This document shows, piece by piece, positions 34,565 to 45,967 of a DNA stretch of 64,000 nucleotides. A program made the translations under genes and the position numbers. Position 1 is the first letter of the stretch, and each line of letters starts with the position of its first letter. The notes below the pieces were generated by a model, which ran no database searches, was not told the DNA's origin, and saw only the letters and a program-made list of their open reading frames with translations. Origin of the DNA: Pyrenophora tritici-repentis (lineage: Eukaryota; Ascomycota; Dothideomycetes; Pleosporales; Pleosporaceae); NCBI RefSeq assembly GCF_003171515.1, contig NC_089399.1, positions 3,720,001-3,784,000 of the forward strand, given 5' to 3'.

Positions 34565-37500
34565 CTAACCGAACAACCAGATAGCCATGTATGTCCTCCG
34601 ATGGTCTGGCTTGCTGATCTCCTGTGCGGATCCTATTGTAATTGCCGGTTCGTGAGGTGCCTTGATGTATTCAAGCAGAGGAACGGTGGATGGTTCGATA
34701 GGCGGATCTGCGCGGTAGACGCCTGGCTCTGATGATGCCCTTTCGACAAGAGGAGCGGTGGGTGGTTCGGTAGGCGGATCAGGGTGTTTGAGGCTGTCTG
34801 GCTCTGATGACTTTGCCGTGGCTGATTGCCCTTCCTCAACGAGATTATCTGGTGTGTCCCAAGTGAAAGGCGGACATGTACGTCCAGCAGCCTTCACCTT
34901 CTCAATTGCGCACATGATCGCATCAATATTCTCAAACTCCATGTGCGGAAGCACCTCTTCAATCGGAATTTCGCAAGTGTTTGGAAACTGATTGAAAAAC
35001 TTCTTGATAGAATCAGTGAAACCCCTGCAATCAATGTATATTGCAGCACCATTTGTATTCCTTCGCAATTCGATGTACATCTTGAGATCCTGAGTTTCTG
35101 GGCTGTGGTAAATAACTAATGGCGGGTATTGCCAAGGCTTGTATGTGAGCAGAAACATCTCTATGAGTCTCCCATATACACGTGATATTTTGCGCCAGAC
35201 TTTCATCTCCTTCACTACAACTTTCTCTCCGTATTTCAAATATACCTCCAACACGCTCTTCATGATGCCGAACCATGTTTGAGGATACATAGCATCTTCG
35301 GTTTCTAGAAGTGATTTGAGGACCATGAAGGTGTCCTCTCTAAAGGCTTCCTCTGCGAGATCTGTGCAGGGTAAACTTGGATCGAAAGGATCAACCCCAA
35401 AAGAAATCGAAGCCTTCATTAGACAGTCTACTAGAATCCAATTCTTCAGAACTGTGTCTAAAAAGTCACTATTTTGTGCCAGTCGCCACTTAGTGTAGCC
35501 AGGCCTTCCTTTGAGAGCGAAAACATACACTGGAGAAAGGAGGTATACGTTAGGGTTTAACAGGGCAACATACGGCGAGACCATCTTCTGCGTATCAAAC
35601 TCAGAAAATTCCGGGTCAATTGGGTACTTATCAAGTTCCTCTATGCCTTTTCGATGGGTTGTCATTGGTAACTTTTTGATACGATCAATAGTGGTATCAA
35701 CAGCTAACAAAAAGGTAAACGAGGGATCTGTTTTGCGTGGCGCCAGTATTTTGTCGTATAGCCACTTCAATGCTTTGACTGCAAGTGGAGTGCAGAGGTC
35801 GATGTATTCGCTGCAACGTAAGTCCGCAAGTGTGAGCTGGCATATTGCGTTGTCGATATCAAATCCCGATGTGTGTTCCTTGATGATATCCTGAACCTTG
35901 TTTTTGGCAAAAAACTCCGGAACTGAGCGGTGTGTGAAGTCGAGGATCATTAGTTTTGTTATATTACGCCCACAATCCTCATAAAGACGATGCTGTGACT
36001 CTAATAGACCTTTACAGTAACTTTGTGCAAGTTTCGTGGCTTTTGCATTTTGAGCAGCCAAACGATCGACATCGTTTCGAAGTTTAGAGCAGTCCCTTTC
36101 CAAACAAGCAAGCTTTAGCTTCTCCGCAAAGTATATGTCCTGGTCAAGATCTTCTAGGTAGAGACAGCTGGACAGGGTAAGACCCCCCTTCTTCTCGCGG
36201 GCCCGGAACAGAATAGCAAACAGACTATATGCGGCTTGTCTTCGGTGAGGAGTTATAGAATCCAGCAAATACTGAGACAGCTCTTCCATCTCCGTCAGTA
36301 AGATATCCAATTCCTTTTCGAATCTTACGATATCATGTCCATCTTCCACACTTTCGCGCAGTGTTTTCACTACTAGCACTACCCAAAAGAATATACCGTC
36401 AGATCTGTCAACAACCTTATCCGTGATGCGTTCTTGATCGCCAATATCCAGGATATCTTTCAGTCTGTCGTTCACATATCGCTGCATGTCGTTCTGAGTA
36501 AGGTCCTGCATCCGGATACGCTGACTAGCAGTGAACATGTTCTCGAAGACGTTGTACTCCCGGCTTGACACACATATCTTGAGAGTGCTGTTGGATATGT
36601 TGACCCAAAAGTGAAGACGCTCCACCATGTAGCGGTAATCTCGGAATATGGTATCTTCGTACTCATCCAAAGCATCCACAAAGAAGCAGAAACGGTGGCT
36701 AGTCTGCACATTCTCATCTCTTAGCAATCTCTCCAGAGCGCAAAGCGCAGGGTTGCCAACAAGCAAGTAAGTGGGGCTCAGAAGGTCCAACTTGACTTGC
36801 TTGATTACCTATTGTAGCCTAGTAGTTACTTTGTTAGGTATAACTCCTACTCCTAGCGGTTAGCGTCCAGTTTTGACGAACAACTTGACTTGCTTGTTGG
36901 CAACTCTGGCAAAGCGTATCGTCAAAAGGCATATCCTTGTCGATGGGCCATTGTTCGAGTCCTAGCGACATCTCGGCCTGTATCTGTCTCGATAGGTCCG
37001 GAAACGCAATTGATGTTAAATCTGGGGAAGCATCCAGAATGCCGTAGAGTAGAGATTGAACCATTCCTGAGAAGGACCTCTGGATTGACTTGCCAGGTCT
37101 CCAGAAGAAGTTGCTCACAGATACCAGCTTTGCTTGGCCTAATCAAAGTCAGAATCGTAGCGCGAATGAATAGGACGACAAACAAACCTGCCCATTCCAG
37201 CAATTTATTCTTTGTTTGAGAGTGCCCCAATAGGTACTTCACCAATGTCGATTTTCCAGAGCCTAGTTTTCCAGCGATGTGGAACATCCCCTGGCCGCTG
37301 ACCAACCACGAAAGGTACAAATGACGTGCATTACACATACTGACCTTTTCATCTACCACTGCATCTTCGTCGACTATCCAACGGAACGTCTCACAATGCG
37401 CTCTGTCCACTTGGTCATATCTTGCTCCCATATGCTCAAATGCAAGCCTTTTCATAATGACACGGTGTGTGATCATCGCCTTCGCAGACTCCGTCATAGC

Positions 37501-38115
37501 CAGCAGCGATCGAATTTGCTCTTGAGCTTCAGGGCTCAGCCTATCGATGTGTATATCATGTTTGAGTCGCTCGATTTGCTTCGGCAATGCTTGTAGGACA
37601 TCCTGATTCGTATATTCGAGTTTTCTGAGTGCGTCGAACTGACTTGTCATATCCAGACTGTTCCTGTTGCATTAGGTGACAAGCAACCATACTCAAGAAG
37701 TGCTACGGACCTAGTTACCCTGTGTAAATGTAGTAAGAGCTGACCTCGATATGTGGTTAACTTATTCTCAAGGTCTTCCTTCTCGCGCTTATACTTGAAA
37801 CTCCTCAAAGTAGCCCGCATGACTTGGCGGGATGACTTTGGATCGCTCGGGGATATCTTTTCCAGAAGACTGAGAATCTGCTCTGACAACTGGCGGCATT
37901 CTCGATTCAGGCTACGAAGAGTTCGCTCGTCATCGCTCTTGGGCTCGGTGGTAGGAGGATCCAATCTTATACTCAGATCACGCATCTCGGTGGTAACATC
38001 TTCCAAGCTCTTGTTCTCTTTCGTAAAGCCGGTGACTGATGCTTGTATCTCTTTCGCAGACTTGATGGCTTTTGCAGCGATGTCGACGAATTGCGCGATG
38101 TTTTAGAGCCTCCAT
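34565..38115 (-). CDS. NACHT-type STAND NTPase (fungal NLR-like), frame apparently disrupted
   Basis: Segments: 37719-38115, 37188-37638, about 36900-37132 and 34565-36790. The N-terminal helical region (AQFVDIAAKAIKSAKEIQAS) is typical of fungal NACHT proteins. A P-loop GKLGSGKSTL lies in the second segment and Walker B FCFFVDALDEYED in the last, followed by a STAND-like helical region and a long C-terminal part without obvious ankyrin or WD repeats. The tail has a Pro-rich duplication (DPPTEPPTAPLVE / DPPIEPSTVPLLE). Introns 37639-37718 and 37133-37187 fit well. Two problems: an extra base in the T-run 38101-38104 breaks the frame just after the likely start ATG 38115, and the reading frame cannot be carried across 36790-36900. 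Proteins of this class sense non-self or trigger incompatibility; here it may be a pseudogene. Confidence 0.7.
36752..36904. repeat. Local rearrangement in the STAND gene: direct and inverted short repeats
   Basis: The 16-bp direct repeat CAACTTGACTTGCTTG occurs at 36788-36803 and 36881-36896. The 17-bp GTTGCCAACAAGCAAGT at 36752-36768 is the exact reverse complement of 36888-36904. The frame is lost across this block. Confidence 0.75.
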
Positions 38116-38747
38116 GGCGGCGTGGTACACCTCAGCGTTGGTGCATGCGAGAAGGTGATTTCGGCATGAAGTTCTGAGCCTAGGAGCAGGCTGATCGTGC
38201 TTGAGTTGGAAGTCGCATCAGGCAGCCCCGCACTGTACTACCCATGGCCAAACTGTGCCGCAATAACGCATCATCCAATCTAGACGCTGCATTCGAGGAA
38301 TACGCAGCAATATGTGAGATGACGTAGAGGAAAGACAGAACAATTACTGTACGTAACGACATGACTGGACGATCAGCGTGATGACCCGTAGTGATCTGGA
38401 AGCACTGTGCTTAGTCAGTCAGAGCGTGCCTAGTCACGTGGAGGTGTTCCCAGCCGACGAATGGACTACTACAACGTCTACTACGTAAAACCATGACACC
38501 GAAGGTCTTCATGTGATATGATCGCTAAATGAGAAAGTTGAAAACTCGTCTGAATGAAACGATTGGAGTGAAGAAAAAGACCAGAATTGCAGAAAACGCT
38601 ATGTAGCAGGGACCCAAGCCTGCACCCAAAACCAGCTATACGGCTATCGCGGTCGGCGTCCTCGTCTCTTTACGCCTATGAAGTCTATAGTTACATGATA
38701 GTCCAAATCTATAATCCATATATGCAAAATGTAGAAGCCCAAAGTTT
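38116..38747. other. Intergenic region upstream of the STAND gene
   Basis: A minus-strand ORF at 38180-38362 (60 residues, hydrophobic start MSLRTVIVLSFLYVISHIAA) could be a small secreted peptide or an unlinked upstream exon. Nothing else seen. Confidence 0.35.
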
Positions 38748-39641
38748 TCAGACGGCTGGCGGTGTGATGAGTCCGCTGCACTCTTTTGCATCGGTGTCGG
38801 TCTGCTCCTTATCGATCCGTCGCGACTTGGCACCAATTGCACCGCCCGGGTGGTTCCTTCGGAAAACATCCTTCGTGCCATCTTGGTGTAGGGCCTCGGC
38901 TACAGTCAATGCCAGCATGTCGCCCACTGCGATTGTCACCGTCGTGCTTGTAGTGGGGGCGCAGACGCCGAATGAGACCTCTTCAAGTTCGTGTATGGGC
39001 GCCGGTAGCAGGATTGCATTTGGTCGGTCCTCAAGAAGCTGGCAGTCGGAGGGCTTGGTTTGCGAGGTGATGGCAAGAATGGGGGTGTGGGAGGGAATGT
39101 GGTTGAGGAGAGCCATGAGCTCTCCTGTCTTGCCCGAGTAGGATATGAATAGGACGGCATCATTCTGTCTACAGTCAGTACAGTCCCGATCACGTCTTAT
39201 ACAAGATGAGCTGATACATACCTGTCTGATGTCTCCGAGATCCCCATGCAGCGCTTCAGCCGCATGCACAAAGGAGCTCGCTATACCCAGACTCTTCATC
39301 GTCGCCTCGATTTTGCGCCCCACCAGCCCGCTCTTGCCTACTCCACAGATGATGAGCTTACCGCCGGCCTCATTGGCCTTTGTTATGGCCTGAACTGCGC
39401 GCAGCAGACCATCGCGTGCTACATCATCAGACTGGTAGAGAATGCTGACCTGTGACAGGGCGGTGGCGGCGGTGGAGAGGACATTGACGGCGCGCGAAAA
39501 AAGACGCGACCCCTCTGGATCATTCGCGGTCGATGGCGGGGTAAGTGGCTGTGTGGCGGGACCAATCCTTTTGCGCTTGAGTGATGAGGGCTGCGACGAG
39601 GCAGGAGAGCGTGGCGGAGTAGTGGTGAGTGTTGCTGTCAT
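38748..39641 (-). CDS. SIS-domain protein, arabinose-5-phosphate isomerase (KdsD/GutQ)-like
   Basis: Exons 39222-39641 and 38748-39164; 278 residues. The phosphosugar-binding SIS core is clear: GGKLIICGVGKSGLVGRKIE, then SLGIASSFVHAAEALHGDLG, and after the intron NDAVLFISYSGKTGELMALL. The C-terminal motif FRRNHPGGAIG is that of bacterial KdsD/KpsF/GutQ isomerases. There are no CBS domains, so it is the short form. In bacteria these enzymes convert ribulose-5-P to arabinose-5-P for KDO synthesis; fungi have no KDO, so the physiological substrate is unknown. The 57-nt intron (39165-39221) has GTATGT, CTGAC and CAG, but is in frame and free of stops. Its retention would add 19 residues between the two halves of the domain. 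ATG 39659 would add six residues. Confidence 0.88.
   Translation of the reverse strand: MTATLTTTPPRSPASSQPSSLKRKRIGPATQPLTPPSTANDPEGSRLFSRAVNVLSTAATALSQVSILYQSDDVARDGLLRAVQAITKANEAGGKLIICGVGKSGLVGRKIEATMKSLGIASSFVHAAEALHGDLGDIRQVCISSSCIRRDRDCTDCRQNDAVLFISYSGKTGELMALLNHIPSHTPILAITSQTKPSDCQLLEDRPNAILLPAPIHELEEVSFGVCAPTTSTTVTIAVGDMLALTVAEALHQDGTKDVFRRNHPGGAIGAKSRRIDKEQTDTDAKECSGLITPPAV
39165..39221 (-). other. In-frame 57-nt intron in the SIS-domain gene
   Basis: Consensus donor GTATGT, branch ACTGAC, acceptor CAG; 19 codons without a stop. Both spliced and unspliced messages are translatable. Confidence 0.75.
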
Positions 39642-40299
39642 GTTGAGAATGATGTGCATGTGAAAGATGGATACGGGTAAGGCCGAGGGACGGGACTGTA
39701 CATATATCACCACAACCAAGCCTAGTTCTCTATGCAAGACGTCTACTGTTACATATGCGCGATCTAACTGAATCTTCTGCGGGCCGTATCGGGTGCAAAA
39801 ATCAAACTAGTAGGCGTAGCACACTCTTGGAAGATGCGACGCGATGTCGGTTACTGCACCTGAACACATACGGCGGATGACCAGGCCCCCTGCTCTGCTT
39901 GTGTTATCGAAGAAACTGGAATGGTAGGGCCAACCCAGACACGACCGTCTAGAAGGGTTACCTGACGGCCAATCGTCTCATATCCGCGCCAAACCTGCTC
40001 CTGTCGGGCTTGCGACGCGGAGTTTACGAACACCCCGACGGCGCAACCCAGACCCTTGTTGTAGTGGTGATGATAAAGAAAAGAGCATGGCGCCATAGCG
40101 CTAAGGAAATGCCTAACATGCATGGGCCGCCGGCTAGGCCCAATATGGACATGGCCTTTGTCATGGTTCGAGGCCAACCGTCGGGTCGAGGCCATTCGTC
40201 CTTCCACGTTCCCATTGCACTGTAGAGTCCGATCGTAGCGAAATGTCCACCATGCGCGCCTGTGTAGCCACACACACATGCGTCCCGGGCGGTGAGATA
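39642..40299. other. Intergenic region
   Basis: 658 bp between two minus-strand genes. The 221-codon minus-strand ORF 39851-40516 overlaps the GNAT gene in another frame and has no protein-like character. Confidence 0.45.
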
Positions 40300-40830
40300 T
40301 TACTGCAATGATGGGGCGTCCGTAGCGGCCGGCGCTCCGCTGAGGTTTGCCTTGCGCGCCCCCATACACACTAACCCCTCCTCCACTCCGTCCAGCTTTG
40401 TCATGCCCAACTCTCGCCTGTACAGCGCCCGCGCCTGCTCGCTGGCCGTGAGCAGCACCATGAACCTCAGGTTCTCCATGCTGAGACAGAAGTCGCGGCA
40501 GCACGCGATGAGCCATTTGCCGAGACCACGGCCTTGGTGTTTGGGAACCAGGTAGACGTCAGTGAGGTAGGCGAGGGTTGTGTAGTCGGTGACCATGCGA
40601 GCCATGCCAATTGGCGTCTTGCTCTCGCCAGACACAAGATAGACGCCCAGGGTCAGGCTGTTGTCGAGCATGGTGCATAGCGTGGCAGATGGGAGTGGTT
40701 TCGCCCAGAACACCTCTTCCGTCGCATAGACGTCTTGGACAAAGGCATGTGCAAGGAGCGATCGGTCAGAGGAGATGAGGTAGGTTTCCGTGCCGCATGT
40801 GCGCTCCCATTGAAACGTTCTCTTGTCCAT
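40300..40830 (-). CDS. GNAT-family N-acetyltransferase
   Basis: Single exon of 176 residues from ATG 40830. Motif A of the GNAT fold is clear: LTDVYLVPKHQGRGLGKWLI, with the acetyl-CoA pyrophosphate-binding Q-G-R-G-L-G. Motif B follows (FMVLLTASEQARALYRRELG, the typical A...LY...GF-like end). The strand before it (TPIGMARMVTDYTTLAYL) is also typical. It transfers acetyl from acetyl-CoA to an amine; the substrate is unknown. It resembles the small stand-alone acetyltransferases common in fungi and bacteria. Confidence 0.9.
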   Translation of the reverse strand: MDKRTFQWERTCGTETYLISSDRSLLAHAFVQDVYATEEVFWAKPLPSATLCTMLDNSLTLGVYLVSGESKTPIGMARMVTDYTTLAYLTDVYLVPKHQGRGLGKWLIACCRDFCLSMENLRFMVLLTASEQARALYRRELGMTKLDGVEEGLVCMGARKANLSGAPAATDAPSLQ

Positions 40831-43800
40831 CGTCGGGGATGGTTGCAATTGCTGTCGTCGCAGGTTTGGTGCTCGCTCGCAAATATACCCGTCGTTGACT
40901 CATCTAGCCGTCGGCCGCCGCGAAAAATTGATAACCTCGCGCCGTAGACGCCCGTTCCGACATCTTTTCCGTCGTCGTGGTCTACTCGAAACCAATTGTA
41001 CTCAAGACCGATTGCGCAGAGGGGCTCATCATGTTTAATACCACCGAGCTCACCAAGACTTCTCCTCTTCACAGCATGGGCAACCCTGCGTTATCACCTT
41101 CCACAGATCTCCATGCACGTGCTTGGTGATGGCGCAACATCGACTAGGTACTATGTAGAGCACTCCTGCAGGAGACCGATATCAGATCTTTCTTTCATAT
41201 CGTCATGGTACAGTACTAGACATAGCGGTGGCGTAAACTATTGCTCATGTCTTCAGATACATGTACCTGCATGAGGCTGCTCACGTGCGCACGCGTTGCG
41301 CGTCCGTGCCAAGAATCACCCCGCACAAACATCTTGCGCGCCCGCCAAACCTCACAGCCGATTCTATTTTTTCCTGGATGACGGCTGCACATCACCCCCA
41401 GACCTTCACCTAGCCTGTACTAACCTAGTAAACTCACTGTGGCGTATGCAGCCAGTCTTCTCTGCGTCCGCGTCATACTCCCAGGGAAGTTATGACGTAA
41501 CCGTCGAAGTGTTCCCTGATAAGCTCAATGACGGCTTCAACTCCGATAATGGCAAGGTCAAGCTCAATAGATTTGATTGGTGGAGAGTGGTTACGCAATA
41601 CACTACCATGTACAAGTTAAGATTAGACTGTGAAAGACGTAGCTAACGGCGAGATACAGAAGTCATCAAGAAGTCTTCGTTCCTGCAGAGATACACCAAG
41701 TATCGACCACAAATGTATTAACGGCCTTACCAATACTCAAGGTCCTGCATGCGGTTGTAAATCCCCAGTAAACATCGCAATCGAGCAATCCCAGGTATCT
41801 ACTACGCGCATGTCAAGGGTCACCCGTGACAGCCAGTCCGGAACATAACCCGAAATCAACAAGGTCAAACCATACACGGACGCCAACACAAGCTCCGTCC
41901 GCATTATTCGCCATGACCTCTAGAAGGAACCTCAGCTGCCACGGCTAGGACCGCTTGTTTCAGCCCAACCACATCCACCCAACAACCATGCAGCGAAATA
42001 GCTCAACCCCGGCAACTCTATCTACACTGCCCAGATTCCAACTTTTTCATCTCACACCGATTAACTTTTCTCTGGGAGACGTTGGACATGAAGGACCAAT
42101 AGACCCCACAGGCGCTTATCAGAGGTAGAAACCCACAAATTGCTTACTAGCGCACAACAGCATCTGGCCCGTAGATCGGAGCCATTTTTTCTCTAACGAG
42201 GCTTTTCTTTTATTCTTCGTTCACTACTCGTGCCCGAGGCAGAAATAAAGCAACCAATACTGTGAAACCAAGACATGTGGCAGTTGAAACCAAGCAGACT
42301 TTATGCCAACCAACTGTGGCGCAATCACATGTTTCGAATCCTTTGGCATTGGGTGGCTTGGCGCGCCGAGGCCTCCGGAAGATTCTGACTAACGTGCGGC
42401 TCTGTTGACTAGCTCAGTACATGCGGCACTAAGTGGCTAGCTCAAGCCATGACATCGCTGTCAATGGGTGATCTCGGTTCCGTTGTTAATCTCTACCGGC
42501 ATATTGGGAGTCTGGGAAGCTGTAACGCGCGGAGATCGTCTTTGGCAGAATCCGCCGGTTGCGTGTTTCGCTATCTGCCGAGATTCGAGGGGGGGTTTTG
42601 CGGGAGGACGAGATCCACCGCTGTGGGTGGGTACGATCTGGCCCTGTGCTTGTGGTCGATTTGGGGAGATGGGCCAAGAGCGGCTCGGAGGAGACAACGG
42701 GAAGTAAGTAGAGTGCGGCCAAGTAGTGTATAGTGCCATGTCTCTAGGTAGAGAGAAGGATCTTGAGGCTGGGAGATTAGTGCGAAGGAATTCAAGATTT
42801 CAGATTGAGTGCTATGACATCATTTTCCCATTACTGACGCCTCTGCTTACGCAGCTGATAGGGGTTTGGACACGGAGTCTTAGGCTCTACGTTCAAGAAC
42901 AGCGGATTTAAAGACGGGACTTGATCCTCTTGTATGTGTTGATCCAATGTGCCATGTTTTATAAAGCAATGGAAGATCTATTAGAGACACGTATTTGCTC
43001 GTACTCTTATGAACTACGCAAGTCCTGCTGTGGTGTCTTGTCTAGTACAACAGCGGCTCCGCCCATCATTTACCTCGCATGGAAAGATCGAGAGATGTAT
43101 TTTGCATCTCCGCAAGCTTCCAGATTCCTAGACCCTTTGATATCTTTGATATGGGTTAGCAAAACACATCTCGTACTCTCTCCCCATATAAGTGCGGAAC
43201 AGGTCTAGAAACTTCTTTTGTAGAGCCTCAAGATGCTTTATTAGTCGTTTCTTAGTTATTGAGCTCCTAGATCTCACAATCTGGTGGCGCGGCATGATGT
43301 CTCTTCCACTCATGCCTATCGCGCACACATTTCTCACCGGGAATCTAGGTGGTGATTTTGGCATCTTTGTTGGAGGAATTCAGGGTAGACTGATTATCAG
43401 ACGATATTGAAAGAAGAGGATGTAGTTTCGCCGCAGGCTTTTACTCAGGGCTTAACCGCCAGACGCAAGCATGGGTGTAACGGCTGACGGCCAAACCAGC
43501 GAGACTAAATATCTGCGACTCCAGCAAATACACGTACACTTGACCGAAGTTCCATCTTGTGCCATTGCTCTTGATCATTTCATGATAGCCTGCGCCGCAT
43601 AGCTCCGTCTTCCACTGTGCGCATTGTTGCGCCTAGCGCAGTCACGTGATGCGACACGCACGGGGAGATTACATCCACATATAGATGTCTTGAGATCGCT
43701 CAGCACTTGCGAAATCTCCGTTAGACATAAAACGAAGTCGAAGCAGTTCTCTGGGTTTAAGGGGGACTGTTGTAGTCCAGCTTGACAACATGTTGTGCCG

Positions 43801-44255
43801 AAGTGAAGATCAGCTTCGATCTTCTTCCCAAGCTACTCAGCGTTGGAGACATACTTGCCTCACTCAGCAAAAGTCGCAGTGCAGGTGAATTCCCAGTTCT
43901 ACAATCTTAGTATAGCGCAAGTCAAAAGACCTCGGAACATCTTGGTGCAAGGTCAGGACCGGAAAAAGACCTCCGGAGCGAGCAACAATGTAAGATCCAT
44001 CCTTATCTTGAATGTTAGTACCCCGCAGAAGGATACTCGGTCAACTTTCTACTATTAGTGTAGTATTGGATTGTCGATGTGCAAATGTGTATGCATGCTG
44101 CTTACGTGCTCCGGATGCACATTGCGTGATTCAGCCCCACCTGAACTAGCATCCTTCAGCAACATGTTCGCGCGTCGACATATAATAACCACTCGAACAA
44201 TGATACTAATTAGCCTTTTTATTCAATTGAAAAACCTTGTCGTATCATTACCAAG
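40831..44255. other. Gene-poor stretch
   Basis: About 3.4 kb with only short ORFs on both strands. No domain, RNA gene or clear repeat found. Possibly degenerate repeat-derived sequence, but there is no direct sign of that. Confidence 0.45.
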
Positions 44256-45426
44256 ATGACAGTGGCCAACGGGAAAACGTACCCACTGCCCCAGAAGAAG
44301 TCTGGCGTACTTGACTCCAGCTTCAAATTCGAAGAGACGACTCCTGTTATCGGTCGCGAATACCCAACTCTGAACCTTGTTGATGACGTTATCAACTCTG
44401 CCAAAGCCGATGAGCTTATTCGGGATCTTGCCATTACCAGTGCGTCTTGCCCCTACCAGTCTTCTCAAAGCGCCCTAATTGAAACCCAGTCTCTGAACGC
44501 GGCGTTGTGTTTTTTCGTGCACAAAACAATCTCACGGATGATTTGCAAAAGAACCTCATACTGCGTCTAGGTCAATTGACCGGCAAGCCCGCTGATTCGA
44601 CACTGCACATCCACCCAGTCCTCAACAACACGTCCGAGTTTGGCGTTACCGACGCCCAGATAAGCACCATAAACTCTACTGAGATAAAGCAGAACTTCAG
44701 TCAGGGATACGAAGGCAGGAAAAGCAGTCATCGCCACTATGGTGCTGCGCAGTGGCATTCGGATATCCAGTTCGAGCCAGTTCCAGCAGACTACACGTCT
44801 CTGCGTCTGACGCAGCTTCCAAAGACAGGAGGAGATACTTTATGGGCATCTGGTTATGAGATGTATGATCGCTTTTCGACAGCTTATCAGAAGTTCTTCG
44901 AAGGCCTGACGGCTACATTTGCCGGGGACGGGCTCATTAGAGCCGCTGAAGCAAATCCAGATGTAGTCAAGATCTACGAGAAGGAGCGCGGCAGCCCCAA
45001 GAACGTGGGCAGATCCTTGACTGCGGTTCATCCCGTGGTACGCACGAACCCGGTGACGGGCTGGAAGAGCATCTTCGCGCTTGGACCGTTTCCCAAGTAC
45101 ATCAACGAGCTCAACGTCGAAGAGTCAGACGAGTTACTGAAGAGATTCCGCTCGGTCATAACGGAAAACCATGATTTGCAGGTGCGCTTTAAGTGGAGGA
45201 ACGCCAATGACCTCGGTAAGCTTGTCAATGTGTCTTCTTCGGCGATGAAAAAACTGCTAACGCTCATGAAGCGATCTGGGATAATCGCAGTGTTTTCCAT
45301 AGCGCGACTAACGACTATGACAACCTGAGTGAGCGTTCTGGAAATCGTGCCGTAGGAATTGGCGAGGTGCCGTATCTAGATCCCCACAGTCAATCTAGGA
45401 CGGAGGCTTTAGCAGGGGGACTGTGA
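44256..45426 (+). CDS. TauD/TfdA-family 2-oxoglutarate-dependent dioxygenase
   Basis: Exons 44256-44439, 44490-45215, 45272-45426; 354 residues. The Fe(II) ligands are visible: H151-x-D153 (GAAQWHSDIQFE) and the distal His in NRSVFHSATNDY. The 2-oxoglutarate-binding Thr/Arg neighbourhood follows (LRLTQLPKTGGDTLWAS; GNRAVGIGE). The N-terminal ISERGVVFFRAQN is typical of fungal alpha-ketoglutarate-dependent taurine/sulfonate dioxygenases. Such enzymes hydroxylate a carbon next to sulfonate and release sulfite, but the family also includes members acting on other substrates. The introns (50 and 56 nt) have consensus ends and preserve frame. Confidence 0.9.
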
Positions 45427-45967
45427 ATTTGGAGGGATATGATGATAATAGCGATGCCGAGAGAGAGCCCGTGATGGCGTATGTAGCATCGCTGGAACCA
45501 TAGAAGTATCCTTAGCGCACTGCATTGGTCAGATGATAGATGGATGAGGACAGTCATGTTCGAGTGTCATGGATATATAGCAACTCTGGTCGCGTATGAA
45601 GGTGCTACTCCTCGTCATTACCCACCTTGAGTGCCAATACTATTAATCTCGTACTTCTTGAGATATGTTGGTCCCGGATGATATCCAATTGTATCGCTGT
45701 TGGCGAGAGGTGTGTGTCGAGGTTATCGCAAGAGGAAGGTGCCCCTGTGTCAGTGCGGCGACGCTAGAGATGGCGTCATATCAAGGTTGTCGCACCCCAT
45801 CATTCCTTCATCGCATTTCCGTCCCGAAGTTGTTCATCGTCTCAAGTTGCTACTTTATCACCAAATCACAGATCCATCATTGTCGCTGTTGAGAAACTTG
45901 GGTATTGCTGTATTAAAAGTCTATCATCTACTGGACGAACCTTCTCAGGTCTTTGCCGAAAAGCTGC
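45427..45967. other. Convergent intergenic region
   Basis: 541 bp between the stop codons of the TauD-type and L-amino acid oxidase genes. No element recognised. Confidence 0.45.

Noticed and set aside
38180..38362. 60-residue ORF with a signal-like N-terminus
   Set aside because: Too short and isolated to call; could be an upstream exon or chance hydrophobicity.
39851..40516. 221-codon minus-strand ORF
   Set aside because: Overlaps the GNAT gene in another frame, has biased composition and no domain.
34565..45426. Possible secondary-metabolite or effector cluster around the STAND, SIS, GNAT and TauD genes
   Set aside because: No polyketide synthase, peptide synthetase, terpene cyclase or transporter is present.
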